This document shows positions 34,487 through 47,139 of a stretch of 64,000 nt of DNA, piece by piece (the stretch's first letter is position 1; each line of letters opens with the position of its first letter). Position numbers and translations under genes: made by a program. Under the pieces are notes generated by a model that ran no database searches, was not told where the DNA came from, and worked only from the letters and a program-made list of their open reading frames with translations. The stretch is from NCBI GenBank assembly GCA_030765065.1, contig CM060987.1, positions 69,326,557-69,390,556 of the forward strand. The letters are read 5' to 3'. Source of the DNA: Deroplatys truncata. Taxonomy: Eukaryota > Arthropoda > Insecta > Mantodea > Mantidae.

Positions 34487-35310
34487 ACATTCTCTACCAC
34501 GTACATAATAGGTAGAGAAGGTATTGCATTCCATCTAAAAAATTCATACCGATATTTCACCGGAAATGCATGTTTTGAGGTCTCCTAAATAAAAAAATGG
34601 TATTTTTATAAAAAAAGTTCTGTGTATGTGTGTCTGTTTGTGAACAGCATAACTCAAAAACGAAAAGTCGGATAAATACCAAACTTGGTATTTAGCTTTA
34701 GTATCTTCCAAAGATGCAACACCAAGATTTTCAAGAAAGAACATTTTTCGTATTTTTTTTATTTTTTAACAAATGGCCCCAACGATTTTGATTAAAATAC
34801 CACACATTAAAGATATATACATGTATATATTGAATTTTCTGGGAATAGCTTTTGAAGTCCTCTTCACTTGGAAGAAATTTTGTAAGATCTTGTATAAACG
34901 GTAAACGTTAAGCGATATATGAAAACGTACTGCACACACATGTATATCTCCTTAAAACACACAATTTATTTAAAATGTGGCATTAGCCATTTCCAAGATA
35001 TCCGTTGTTAATGATTCGAATAGTTCAATGCTTCGCATTCTGTTAAGGTCCTGTCAATTTTCAGTTGTTTCTCGCGATGTCATGGAAAGAGAATGCAATT
35101 TTAACACCAGCATATAACGTCTACGTTTTAAACATTTGACTATCGCTATTCCTTTAGTATCTGTAACGAAATGTGCAATGCAGGTATTTCCGAAAGGTTT
35201 ATCTCGATTAAAATGCAGTAGGTAGGAAAATAAACTTTCGTAAGAACAATTGTGTACCGAGAAATCAGAGATAGAGGGTAGAGAAAGTCATATGAATGTT
35301 ACACACAAGA
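34487..35310 (-). repeat. OAR, older complete reverse copy
   Basis: 824 bp. The reverse R end ACATTCTCTACCACGTAC follows ATTTTT; the L end is GAGAAAGTCATATGAATGTT then ACACACAAGA before TTTTTT. Internal blocks are in order. A deletion near 34740 removes the region normally holding the CCCCACCCC stretch. Confidence 0.88.
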
Positions 35311-36239
35311 TTTTTTAAAGTTTATTCTCTCTGAGATTCTGTTGAAAATTTCATCAAAATTGGTCACAAAGGACATCGTATGGAGCGTTTTAAATGCGCA
35401 AAAGTGTAAGAAAAAAACAAAGTCGTGTAAAAGGCATTGGAAGTAAATACACGTCCTTGGGCAGTGCACTCTTGGGCATTTAAATGGTCAGATGTTGAAG
35501 CCTTATAGTGCTCTGAGAACAAAAGCCGTAGTATGTGATTGAAACTAAGGGCTTTAATATTTTTTGGATATAAGTAACTTCTGAATTGTTTTAAACCTTT
35601 GACCAAATTTCAGCTATGGGTAGCTTTAAACTAAAATAAATGTAAATACTAGTTCACAAGCTTGTAATGTCGACTCAATGGACATATCTGAAAGATCCCT
35701 CTGAAATCCCGATCATCCCTTTCTAAGAAAAAAATGTCATGTTTTCTCCAAATCTTCAGCTTTAAGGATGGCTAAGATCCGCTATTCATTTGTTTAACTA
35801 AAATGACCGACTGAATTTCTTAAAACTGTTTTTCAAGAAATCCAAAACGTTTACTTAGAAACATTAGAAAATTACTTAAAAGTTCCTTAAGAGGAGATTT
35901 TATGATGGAACTGTAGGTAAATGAAAATGGGTTTTCGGTAAAAGTAAGGAAAGTGCACATTCCTAGTGGTTGTGTACTATATCTTGTTCAACACGATGTA
36001 TAATTGTTAGATTTTTAAAATTAATTGTGGGGTGCTTTTTGAAGATACAAGTAAACATTACACACACATCTAATATATTTTCTAGAGGTCTTTTTTTTCC
36101 TGTGCGTTTGCTGTTAGTTAAGATACATTTTGGAAGAAATATTTTCAATACAAACGGCTGTTTTTGCAAAAGTAATGTTTAAAATCCTGCAGCATTCGGA
36201 AGCCGCCACATTCTATCTAAACTGTTTCATGAAATCTTT
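35311..36239. other. unassigned intergenic DNA
   Basis: No gene recognised. Confidence 0.4.
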
Positions 36240-36475
36240 CGCCTTGCAGCTTTGAGAAATGGACTCAAATAACAAATTTGGCACCTATCCTACTTCGAGT
36301 TATGCTCTTCACTAATATACGCACAGCATACAAACAAACCTGGCCCTTTCTCTAAAATGTGGTTTTTTCGGATTCAGGGAACCTTATGAACGAGAATTAA
36401 AAATTTCGATATCGTATTTTTAGGGTAAATGCAATACTTACTCTACCTACAACAGGTAATCGGCAGAGAAGAGGA
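36240..36475 (+). repeat. OAR R-end fragment, old, forward
   Basis: AACAAATTTGGCACCTATCC, GAGTTATGCTCTTCAC, TTTTTTCGGATTCAGGGAAC and GGGTAAATGCAATACTTACT follow the forward R order and end near GGCAGAGAAGAGG. Strongly diverged; the L half is not recognisable. Confidence 0.6.
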
Positions 36476-37264
36476 AAAAAGAAAAAGGGAATAAGATCCA
36501 AGAGTATACATACTTCGTTTCTGGTGAAGAGAAGTGTAAGCAATAAGTGGTTTAGGAGAAGGTGGTATTTATACTGGAAAAAATGAAAGTGTCCGTTGGA
36601 TGAATAGTCGGAGAGATGGATATTTTGTGTTGGATTCTGCATGCAACCAATGGACATTTTCTACGGATGTTATAAGGAAAAAAGTACTGTTGTATCTTAT
36701 ACAGATGTATTGCTTTAGCAAAGAAACCATGATACATTTTATTAATACTGTTCAGTCATTTCAGCTTCATATTCCTTTTATAAAATTGCCGTTCATTGCA
36801 AAGTAACATTGGACAAGCTCATCACCCATGGAGATCTGTTAATCGAACTTTGGTTGTAATATTCTGTCATGTTTTTGCTTCTAGTATAGCTGCTTACACA
36901 AATGTATCATCTCCAGTAACCTTACAAAAAAGTAGAACACTCCATAGTCTTGAATTCAAACCAATAGGAAATTGCCTCACCTAGGGCTGGTGTGGAACGC
37001 AGATGATAAGGAGTTTCTGCCAACATTAAATAAAGAAAAACTCTACACGAAACCAAAAGCATCGGCACATTTCTGTGCACTGCATGTACAGCTAATGATA
37101 CCCATAGTACCTTTAAGAGCCTGTGAAGAAATTATGTAATTGTTTCTTAGATTTATTCTTTCATAATTAAAACCCTTCTTCGGTTGCCCAGAAAATTAAA
37201 TCGCGCAATAACTGCTTTGAAGAAACAACACTTTCCATCTCCCCAGGCCATTTGGTAAATTTTT
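36476..37264. other. unassigned intergenic DNA
   Basis: No gene recognised. Confidence 0.4.
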
Positions 37265-38110
37265 ACTTTCTCTACTACGATAGTAAGTAGGGGAAGTATT
37301 GTATTCCACCCAAAAATTTGATACCGAGATTTCACCGGAAATATATATTTTGAGACCCCCTGAGTCCAAAAATAATTTTTGGAAACATGTCCGTGCGTGT
37401 ATCTGTGTGTGTGACTGTGAACAGCATAACTCAGAAACGAACAGTCGGATAAACACCAAACTTAGTATTTAGGTTCAGTATCTTCCAGAGATGCGACACG
37501 AAGGTTTTCAAGAAAATCGCCCCACCCCAAATTACCCTTTACATAAAACATTTTTCGAAAATTTTAATTTTCTCACAAATGGCTCTAACGATTTGATTAA
37601 AATATCATATGTTTAATGTATTTTCAAATGAAAATGTATATCTCAAATTTTCTGGGAATGTCTCTAAAAGTATTCTTTATTGTGGACGACTTTGGCATAA
37701 CTGATAAACCATAAAAGATAGACAAAATGTTACTGCACAAAAATGTAGATCGCGTTATAATACACAATTTATGTCATATACATTTTTGTTGTTGAGTGAA
37801 CCATTTTCGAGATGTTGCATATTATTCCCTTAAATCTTCCAATACTTATACTTTTTCTCAAATGTGAATTCGTTATTCATTTTTTTTGTGCTGGCAATGC
37901 AAAGAGAATGGAATACTCCACAATGCAACCAGCTATTATAATATTTGACTATCGCTTAAAGCCTACCATATTCCCCTTGCATCTACAAGAAAATTAGCAA
38001 TAAGATTATCATCTCGATATCTCAATTAACATGAAGCATATGGAGAATAAGCGTTTGTAAAAATAGTTAGTACTAGAGTAGAGAAAGTCATGTGAGTGTA
38101 ACAAATCAGA
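37265..38110 (-). repeat. OAR complete reverse copy
   Basis: 846 bp with single-copy flanks: TAAATTTTT before ACTTTCTCTACTACGATAG and TTTTTATATT after GTGTAACAAATCAGA. It is therefore useful for defining ends: five T on each side of an element that itself starts ACTTTC and ends CAGA in this orientation. The microsatellite is short here (GTGTATCTGTGTGTGTG). Confidence 0.92.
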
Positions 38111-39560
38111 TTTTTATATTATTTCATTACGTAACAACCATTTTGTTTCTGTGCATTTCATATTATGAATTAAGGTGCATTTGGCATTTGGTTTCAAGAA
38201 TGCAAATAGGACTTTAGCTGTATGTTAATAACATTACCTTCAGTATTTTAAATTGATGGTTATCATGCATGCAGTCAGAACTGATAATATTTTCTTTCAT
38301 AAGCATTTCCAAACGGTAGAGTGCTTAGTCGTTATTACACAAAAAAAGACATAATATGAGCCTTACGCCAATGCATACGAAGTTATAACAGTGTTTCATA
38401 TATTTTTGTAGAATTAGAGCTCTATAACGAAAAACTATTTACAAGTACGAGTAATTTATATGATTGTATGCTGGCCTTCAATGGAATGTTTCTCTTACAA
38501 GAAGTAGGTACCTTGCCATAAAAATTATTTTCCATTGAAATGAATTAGGGACTAATTAATCTAGAGATGTAGAAGTTTATTAAAGTTATTATTCTAAACA
38601 AAAGAAATAAAAGAAGCATAAAGTAAATTCTGAACACTTTCATTAAAAACTTAAATTTGCTTTTAAATCTATATTTAATTACAGAATGGAATTTAATTAG
38701 TTAATTGTTAATTAAATTATAGCCTTTTTTTCTCTCCGTATAACAGTTTAGTGATTTTTGTTCCTCTTTGAGGTCTTTAAATAAATAAAGATATTCTATG
38801 TCCTCGGGGACGGTAAACACCATCTTATAATCATATATTGCCTTAAGCCTGTAATGAATATAGCAAGGTAGCGAATTTGCATATAACTGTTCAAACAAGT
38901 TTTATATTTTAGTATTTTATTTTTAAATTTATGTAATTTTTGGGTAATGATTTCGAATTATATATGAACGCCTTTAACTCAGTTTCTCATGCATTGACGT
39001 AAGACTCTTGTTAATATTTTCTTTCTGTGAAATAACGACTAATCATTCTACCTTTCGGAAATGTTTATGAAATAAAATATAATTATCATATTTAACATCT
39101 CGCAGTGTGCCCTTCCCCTCGCAATCACTAAGTTACATCCTTGTAACTATTACTAAGGAAAGTCCTATTTAAATCATAAATAGAGTTCCAGGTCGGGATC
39201 GGCAATCACTGAACTGAATCGGAAATGCCACATTAGTAACAAGTTTTACATGTAACCTCTTAGTACATACACAGAATACAACTCGTAAAATTACAATGAT
39301 GAGCTAAATACGGCAAACAAAACGCTGCAACAGGAACAGAAAGACTAGGAATGCATGAACATCACATTAATATACTCCGAACAGATTTACAAATTCGATT
39401 ACATGAAACCCAAATGTATAAATTAAATTGACGGATAATATCCAGTTACAACTGGTAATTTAAAAGTGACCCATTTACCAATCCAGTAAAACACATCTAT
39501 TAAAATAGCAAAAATATACGCCAACTTATACGACCGTAACTTAAGATGTACCTATAAAAA
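38111..39560. other. unassigned AT-rich DNA
   Basis: No gene or recognised repeat. Confidence 0.4.
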
Positions 39561-41360
39561 TCTGATGTGTTACACTCACATGACTTTCTCTACTGTTGAA
39601 CAAACTATTTTTACAAATTCCTATTCTCCATCTATTTCATATTAATCGAGATAAACATTTGCAGAAACGATCTTTAGACATGCAAAGAATTACATTTTAC
39701 ACATAACGACCAGTTCTAAAAATATTTGACTATCGCTTAAGGCGTACTATGTTCCCCTTGTTTTGTATTTGCAGTGGCCTTTAAGCATATACATATCTCT
39801 TAATAGCTGGTTGCTATGTGCAGCACCATTCTCTTTGCCTCAGATTAATACTCTTTGCATATACAAGACAAAAAAATCTGATGTGTTACACTCACATGAC
39901 TTTCTCTACTCTTGTACAAACTATTTTTACAAACGCTTATTCTCCATCTACTTCATGTTAATCGAGATAAACATTTGCAGACTCTATCTTACTGCTAATT
40001 TTCTTGTAGATGTAAGGGGAATATATATTTACAAGGGCAGTATTGAAATACATTAGACTTTAAGCACATACATATCACTTAATAGCTGGTTGCTAGGTGC
40101 AGCACTACTCCCTTTGCCACAGATTAATACTCTTTGCATATCCAAGACAAAAAAAATGAATAACGAATTCCCATTTGAGAAAATAAGTATTGAAAAATTT
40201 AAGGGAATAACAACCTTCGTGTCGCATCTCTGGAAGAACTTAAATACCAAGTTTGGTGTTTATCCGACTGTTCGTTTCTGAGTTATGCTGTTCACAGACA
40301 GACACACAGACGGACACACGCACGGACATGTTTCCAAAAATTCTTTTTTTTCTGGATTCAGGGGGTCTCAAAACATGTATTTCTGGTGAAATCTCGGTAT
40401 CGAATTTTTGGGTGGAATACAATACATCCCCTACTTATTATACGTAGCAGAGAAAGTAAAAAATCTGATGAGTTACACTCACATGATTTTCTCTACTCTT
40501 GTACAAACTATTTTTACAAACGCTTATTCTCCATCTACTTCATGTTAATCGAGATAAACATTTGCAGACTCTATCTTATTGCTAAGTTTCTTGTAGATGG
40601 AAGGGGAATATATATTTACAAGGGCAGTATAGAAATACAGTAGCCTTTCAGCACATACATATCTCTTAATAGCTGGTTGCTAGGTGCAGCACCATTCCCT
40701 TTGCCACACATAAATACTCTTTGCATATCCAAGACAAAAAAATGAATATCTAATTCCCATTTGAGAAAATAAGTATTGAAAAATTTAAGGGAATAACAAG
40801 CAATATCTCGAAAATGGTTCACTCAACAAAAAAATTAATATGACATAAATTGTGTATTTTAACGCGATCTACATTTTTTGTGTAGTAAAATGTTGTCTAT
40901 CTCTTATGGTTTACTAGTTATGCAAAAGTCGTTCACAATGAAGAATACTTTTGGAGACATTCCCAGAAAATTCAAGATATATATTTTATTTGTCATGAAA
41001 ATATCTTAAACATATGATATTTTAATCAAAATCGTTAGAGCCATTTTTGAGAAAATTAATATTTTCGAAAAATGTTCCATGTAAAGGGTATTCTGGGGTG
41101 GGGGGATTTTCTTGAAAACCTTCGTGTCGCATATCTGGAAGATACTGAACCTAAATACCAAGTTTGGTGTTTATCCGACTGTTCGTTTCTGAGTTATGCT
41201 ATTCACAGACAGACACACAGACACACACACGGACAGGTTTCCAAAAATGCTTTTTTGGAATCAGGGGATCTCAAAACACGTATTTCCGGTGAAATCTCGG
41301 TATCGAATTTTTGGGTGGAATACAATACTTCCCCTACTTACTATACGTAGTAGAGAAAGT
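39561..41360 (+). repeat. OAR cluster, order L-L-R-L-R
   Basis: Three L starts (39561, 39877, 40464) and two R ends (40457, 41360), all forward and all joined at A-runs. The first L lacks an adjacent R and contains a segment (39680-39775) resembling an alternative L subtype. The first R (40157-40457) lost about 320 bp between GGGAATAACA and ACCTTCGTGTCGC. Outer flanks are CCTATAAAAA and AAAAAGAGTTTG. A nested insertion at the L/R A-run, followed by loss or a second insertion, would explain it. Confidence 0.85.
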
Positions 41361-42136
41361 AAAAAGAGTTTGCTCAACAGAACACAGGAATAGTATTGAT
41401 CTTCAAAGGGCAGAATTTAAAATTACTCCTGAACGACAGCCGAAAAACTTACCCAAGTTGTATAAAACCCGGAGCCGAATCAGATCCAGAGCAGCAGTCA
41501 AGAAGAGAAGCCGAGAGACCCCCAGCGCTCAAAAGGAGAGCCAAACTCACGCCCTTACCGCTCGAAGCGTGGAAAGAAGCTACGAAAGCTATACCGCGGG
41601 ATATCCGGCAAATTATGCACTAAAACGAATTTTCTCATATACAGATACAAAACGGCACAGCTGCAAAAAATGAACTATCTTTGTTCTATGTTATCTTGAG
41701 CTTAAAATGGAACGTCATTCTAGAACAGAATTAAATACATAACACAAGCTGGTTCAAAAATTACCTACCAATTTCGATGGACCGCATAATTATGTCAAAC
41801 AAACCCGTGCAATGCAAGTTCAGCCGATAAAGGCAATGAAAGCAATGTTAGGATAGTGACACGTGCTTTCATGTCTTGATAGGCAGGTTTAAACCGAAGT
41901 ATCCTTCTACCTATTTGTGGATAAGAATCTACATGCATCCCAGATGCCATAACTCTGTTATTTAATATATTTGATTAAATAGTTATGAACATGTAAATTT
42001 ACCAAATATCTTCGAATATAGTAGGACAAATGATCATGATAAATAAGGAAACAACCTATTCCACGACAGTAGCCAATGAGAGGTGACTATTACACGTGGA
42101 AAGAAAGGGCAGTAAAGACAATGAGAAGGGAACACT
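41361..42136. other. unassigned; open plus frame near 41400-41670
   Basis: 41400-41640 is GC-richer and open in two plus frames. One frame (41311-41673) is rich in R, S, K and T after its first 30 residues, which lie in OAR sequence. No motif recognised and no evidence of splicing or of a start outside the repeat. Not called as a gene. Confidence 0.3.
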
Positions 42137-42380
42137 AAGGACCGGTTATACCGACCGATGTTAAAAATGCTCTAAACATCTTATTTGTTAACAGTTGGTT
42201 CAAGGTTCAACATAATGTTAAAACCCTTGCTCTTCATCAAGTTTTAACAGCAAATTATTAGTTAACTACAAATGTTAATGTCAAAGGCAACTGCGAACGA
42301 TAGCTTTTGAGAAGGTGGTGACCAAACTACACGGCTTCTGAACGCTCTCCAATGTACTTTTGTTTACGTATCTCAGAGAT

Positions 42381-42608
42381 CTCTGTATTAGTAGCAGACA
42401 ACATCCATTTGCAATTACCATGATGCCATGTGATGTTCCTGATTGTTTGAGGTTAGGATCACAATGCCAACTGAAAAATCCGGACGCAGACGATCTTTGT
42501 GTCAGTAGCAGACAGCATTCATTGACAATTACCATGATGCCAAGTGATGTTCCTGATTGTTTGAGGTTAGAAACGCAATGCCAACTGGAAAATCTAGATG
42601 CAGAGGAA
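42381..42608. repeat. 114-bp tandem duplication
   Basis: Units 42381-42494 and 42495-42608 are about 85% alike, sharing AATTACCATGATGCCA and GTGATGTTCCTGATTGTTTGAGGTTAG. 114 is a multiple of 3, and both units stay open in one plus frame (42360-42626) and one minus frame (42281-42535). Neither translation resembles a known domain. Confidence 0.85.
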
Positions 42609-43225
42609 CTTACTTTTCCTGTTTGAAAAACGTTAATTACAGAATTGTTTACCGAGTAAACAATTGTTTATCGAGTGCAAAAAGGCCGACAGTCTTAGAT
42701 TAAGGGATAAACATGAAGCCTGGGAGAAAATCCACGAGCAATTTAACTGAAATGAACACGTTTCTCCCAGATTCAGTGAGCAATTGCGGCAATTTCCTGC
42801 TAACATACAATGCAGCACCAAAATGGTTTAAAACTGGTGCTGAACACTATAGGTACATTGAAACTAAAAGGGACGAAATGTATTGTCACTAACAAAGGAT
42901 CAAGCAGATCCGAACAGAAATATTGTTTCCTTCTTGAAGCAATTGCTTCGGAAACTTTCCGAATAAACTCACAAACGGTAAATTGGAAATAGCAACATTA
43001 TCACCTATAATTAAATGAAAAGTGCTAGTAACATAATATCTCAAAGTCATTAACACTTGTAGCATAGAAGAAAGTGTCGTCCTTCTGTTTGTAGTATCTA
43101 ACCTCTTGGCCTCATGCTCATGACCACTTTGGACAGCCTTTATCGCTTTATAATGTTTCCTTTGACGGTTTTCAAATTTATTATGACGTACAACTGCCCT
43201 TCCATTAGGAATGACATTAACAATA

Positions 43226-43887
43226 CGAGGGCTGACCAGAAAGTAACCTCCGTTTTAAAATGAACATGGAACCGGTATACATACAAAAGTTTTATTATAT
43301 AGATCTGAAAACTACAGCTTTTCACTATTTTTCTACATAGTCTCCAAACAGATTCAAACACTTGTCATACCTTTTCACAGTATTTGAAATACTTTCTGCA
43401 TAAAATTCTGCCGCTTGTGAACTAAGTCAACCTGTCACAGCGTTTTGAAGGTCTTCGTCATTGCCAAAGCGCTGAGCTGCAAGCCACTTTTTCATGTACG
43501 GGAACAGATGGAAGTCGCTAGGTGCAAGTCCGGGCTGTATGGGAAATGGCCAAACACGTCCCATTTGAACTTGGCCAAAAGTTCATTTGTGTTGTTTGCT
43601 GTGTGAGGGCAGGCGTTGTCATACAAAAATTCAACAACAGATGTCAGAAGACCACGATGCTTGTTTTGGATTGCTCTTCCAAGTCTCACACTTGATACTT
43701 GGCGGAATTTTTTATTTCGGCACTCATGTTGTTAGGTTATATAGCAAACACGCGACAGTACGATGCTCCACCTTGCACAGCTAGAAGCGTACTGAACCAC
43801 TGCGCACGCTGATTTTGAAATGGCGGCGCTACCACCACTACTTCTCGCGCTATGCATGAACGGAGGTTACTTTCTGGACAGCCCTCG
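43226..43887 (-). mobile_element. mariner internal-deletion derivative
   Basis: 662 bp with TA on both sides (43224-43225 and 43888-43889). The 29-bp ends starting CGAGGGCTGACCAGAAAGTA match in inverse at 28 of 29 positions, so it is younger than the other mariners here. The remaining transposase joins its first residues directly to the C-terminal catalytic part. It lies within the larger element 42137-44119. Confidence 0.92.
43440..43730 (-). pseudogene. mariner transposase with central deletion
   Basis: The N-terminal MSAEIKNSAKYQV (about 43690-43728), typical of mariner transposases, is followed at once by a stop. Then comes RAIQNKHRGLLTSVVEFLYD, a stretch normally some 200 residues further on. 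DNACPHTA carries the second catalytic D, and YSPDL the third-D region. After that the frame shifts (LHLATSICSRT; downstream DNA still encodes a KWLAAQRF-like motif in another frame). The DNA-binding domain and first D are gone. Confidence 0.88.
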
Positions 43888-44119
43888 TACCAAATGCAGC
43901 AAACCCGCATAAACAGCTTGGTTTGCGGCAGCCATTTTCCAACGTCTAACATATTTTGCTAAATGCCTCAAACCAGGGGTACGGCAATGTTAACTTAACA
44001 CCGAGTTTAACACATTCCTAAAGCTAACTTTGTTTAACGGCACGGAATATGCGTTAATTTCAATGTTAAATCAGTTTAACATCGTGTTCAAATTTAGCGT
44101 CGTTGGTGAAACCGGCCCT

Positions 44120-45364
44120 TAATGTGTAAATAGTAATGGCTCATCACTGTTTGCAGCTAAGCACTTGCGTCATAAAAGCGCTTCAATAGTAATCGCGTTG
44201 GCTTACCTTCATACACTATGATAAACTCAGTAAAAAAGTTATGAATTTGTAACACATCCATTTCTTTTAATCGACTATAGGTGATAACGCGTTTCCTGTG
44301 AGCTGTATATCCTGAAAATTACACTAGGTTTATCTGCAAAGAGTGCACCAACTTGACTGAAAAGTAAAGTCAAGTTTTACATGTTTGTGGTGGAGGCACA
44401 TAACATTAATCAACTTGCAAAAATGGCATTCATTATAATAAGTTATTAAATTTGCCTGTAGCGACTAAAAAGTATTTTTCATTTTCAAGTGCCCAAACTC
44501 ATAGATAAAGTTTTTCAAATCTCTAAAGTTGGAGGTATTATCGCCCAACATATTATTCATAAATGCTATTTAATTTTTGAACCTATTGTAGCTACCGAAT
44601 GTTTTGTTAACTTTAGTGTCCAACTGCACGAAATAAAATATACAATTCCCAATTAATTCGAAACATAAGTTCAACTATCCTAAAACGAGGCATCAACAAC
44701 TCAAGGAGGCTACATGTTTAATAATAGTTTAATGAATGGTTGCTGTGCCTTATACTGTTCTAAAATTTAATTAAGTTGTGGATTTTAATCAACCTCCTCT
44801 ACTAGCTAGTCACAAATACTAGCTAGCCAGTGAAAATATTTTTACTCTGAAGTGAAAGCCCAAATTTTGTGTTTAGCACCCAAATTAACAAATGTACTGT
44901 AGTGGGCGGGAGTAGCGCTGCACTTATACACGTGCGATAACTCACTTTGATGATGAGTGCCTGGTTGAAGTTTTCAGAAGTTCACTGCATTGACCGTCAG
45001 TTGGTAGTTATAGATAAATTCTATTCCTACCTATGTGTATCTTGGATATTGTGGATAAAGGTAATTAATAAGCTAAATTCCTTTAACGATTTGATTTATT
45101 CTAACACAAGAAATTATCGAAGCGGCTAGAAACTGCTCTCCTTTGAATAATGATGAAGTAATGTATAAGCAGTATTATACATCTTCTTGGTACTTTGAAT
45201 GTTGCAGTGGACCTAGCTATCTATGTTACACGCTACCTCCCCAACCAAACGCACACGCGTTACAGCACCTGACACCAAATAGCTCACTTGAGAGAATATG
45301 CAAGAAAGAGATTATGAACGAGAGTTAAAATCTGGGGCGCACCTTTCTTTTATATATCGTTGCT
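44120..45364. other. unassigned intergenic DNA
   Basis: No gene or recognised repeat. Confidence 0.4.
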
Positions 45365-45793
45365 ATGACGCTAACTTTCGCGCCTTTATCTAATCTTTAT
45401 TTTGGTTGGATATTTACTTGGCGTGCTATGAGAACGAAGTCGTTCACTTTTAGGAGTCAAGCTTCGAACTCCTTTGGTGAAACCCACTACCCCTGTCTCA
45501 CTCACAGCTCTCGTTTCTCTTTCTGTCATCCGACTCTTTTTCCAACTCCCGTGGTTTTTCAGGAATTGTATCCTTATCCCCGTCTTTGTTTCTCCTCGGA
45601 CCTCTCTTTTCTCTCAACGGTATTTTGCCTAATCCTGTGCCCATTAGCGTGTGTATGTTGGACTTTTAACCCTGCTGCTAGCTCGCTTCTTAGCTCATTA
45701 CAATGTTTGTTATATCTATCTACATTTTATGGTACAAATTATATGACAGTGTTATATTATTACATATTCCTATTCTTGATTATTGATTTATGA
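45365..45793 (+). other. 142-codon open frame, unrecognised
   Basis: The longest open frame outside recognised repeats. It starts MTLTFAPLSNLYFGWIFTWR, is rich in F, S, L and C, and ends in a hydrophobic stretch (YYYIFLFLIIDL). The underlying DNA is pyrimidine-rich, which by itself produces F/S/L-rich open frames. No domain, no signal for splicing and no homologue that I recognise. It may be chance or part of an unknown repeat. Confidence 0.2.
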
Positions 45794-46171
45794 CTTCCCA
45801 CTATTTACATTACTTTTATCTGTTGGGTGCATGTTTCCCTACAGTACAATAGATTCTTCCTGCCCATACAGCACCGATCGGGGTTTCTAGGTAACCGAAG
45901 ATTGATGTCTCTCTTGTCAGTATATAATTCGATAATGCATATTATCTGCCTTCCGCTATATCACGTGATTTGTGCTGTGAGCAAGTTAGTTCCATGCCAC
46001 TAGATGCGCCATGTTGCACACCGACGTCGTTTGCTTTTACTGGCTCCACAGTTATGTCTATCTACCTTTCCTCTCTCATTTGTTGCACGATACTCCTATA
46101 GAATTTTATTGGACCAATCGAAGAGCGAAATGTTCAAAACCTATTTACTCATCAACAAATTCCTGATTATT
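45794..46171. other. unassigned intergenic DNA
   Basis: No gene recognised. Confidence 0.4.
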
Positions 46172-47115
46172 ACTTTCTCTATTACGTATAGTAAGTAGGG
46201 GAAGTATTGTATTCCACCCAAAAATTCGATACCGAGATTTCACCGGAAATATATGTTTTGAAACCCCCTGAATCCTAAAAAAGCATTTTTGGAAACATGT
46301 CCGTCTGTGTGACTGTGAACAGCATAACTCAGAAACGAACAGTCGGATAAACACAAAACTTGATATTTAGGTTCAGTATCTTCCAGAGATGGGACACGAA
46401 GGTTTTCAGGAAAATTATTCCCCCACCCCAGATTACCCTTTACATGGAACATTTTTCGAAAATTTTAATTTTCTCAAAAGTGGTTCCAACGATTTTGATT
46501 AAAATATCATATGTTTAAGATATTTTCATGACAAATCAAATGTATATATTGAATTTTCTGGGAAATGTCTCCAAAAGTATTCTTCATTGTGAACGACTTT
46601 TGCATAACTGGTAAACCATAAGAGATAGACAAAAGTTTACTACACAAAAAATGTAGATCGCGTTAAAATACACAATTTATGTCATATACATTTTTTTTGT
46701 TGAGTGAACTATTTTCGAGATATTGCTTGTTATTCCCTTAAATTTTTCAATACTTTTCTCAAATGGGAATTCGTTATTCATTTTTTGTCTTGGATATGCA
46801 AAGAGTATTAATCTGTGGCAAAGAGAATGGTGCTGCACCTAGCAACCAGCTATTAAGATATGTATCGATGCTTAAAGGCTACTGTATTTCTATATTGCCC
46901 TTGTAAATACAAAACAAGGGGATCATAGAACGCCTTAAGCGATAGTCAAATATTTTTAGAACTGGTCGCTATTTGTAAAATGTAATTCCTTTTGCATGTC
47001 AAAAGATCGTTTCTGCAAATGTTTATCTCGATTAATATGAAATAGATGAATAATAAGAATTTGTAAAAATTGTTTGTACAAGAGTAGAGAAAGTCATGTG
47101 AGTGTAACACATCAG
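46172..47115 (-). repeat. OAR complete reverse copy
   Basis: 944 bp. R starts ACTTTCTCTATTACGTATAG after GATTATT; L ends GTGAGTGTAACACATCAGA before TTTTTTT. The L half is a longer subtype combining the CTAGCAACCAGCTATTAAG segment with TAGAACTGGTCGCTATTTG, as in the first L at 39561. Confidence 0.9.
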
Positions 47116-47139
47116 ATTTTTTTACTTGTTTTATATCTT

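Larger units (their letters stand above)
42137..44119. mobile_element. 2-kb element with inverted ends (Harbinger/ISL2EU-like?)
   Basis: The left end TAAGGACCGGTTATACCGAC matches the reverse complement of the right end (TTAAGGGCCGGTTTCACCAACG at 44099-44120) at roughly 23 of 30 positions. Inward, both ends are rich in TTAAA/TTTAA motifs. GGGCCGGTTTCACCAA-type ends are known from PIF/Harbinger and ISL2EU elements in animals, but no transposase is recognisable here and the target duplication is ambiguous (TAA/TTAA). It contains a 114-bp tandem duplication and a deleted mariner. Confidence 0.55.

Noticed and set aside
45365..45793. Membrane protein gene.
   Set aside because: The hydrophobic composition follows from a pyrimidine-rich strand; no domain, splice or conservation evidence.
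18056..46354. A recurring 60-90 codon frame (MVFIRLFVSELCCSQ..., through a Thr/His repeat, ending ...LLTIRSRESK) in about nine places on both strands.
   Set aside because: It lies across the CA microsatellite in the OAR R half. It recurs because copies are similar, its length and frame change with the repeat number, and older copies do not preserve it. No sign of selection as protein.
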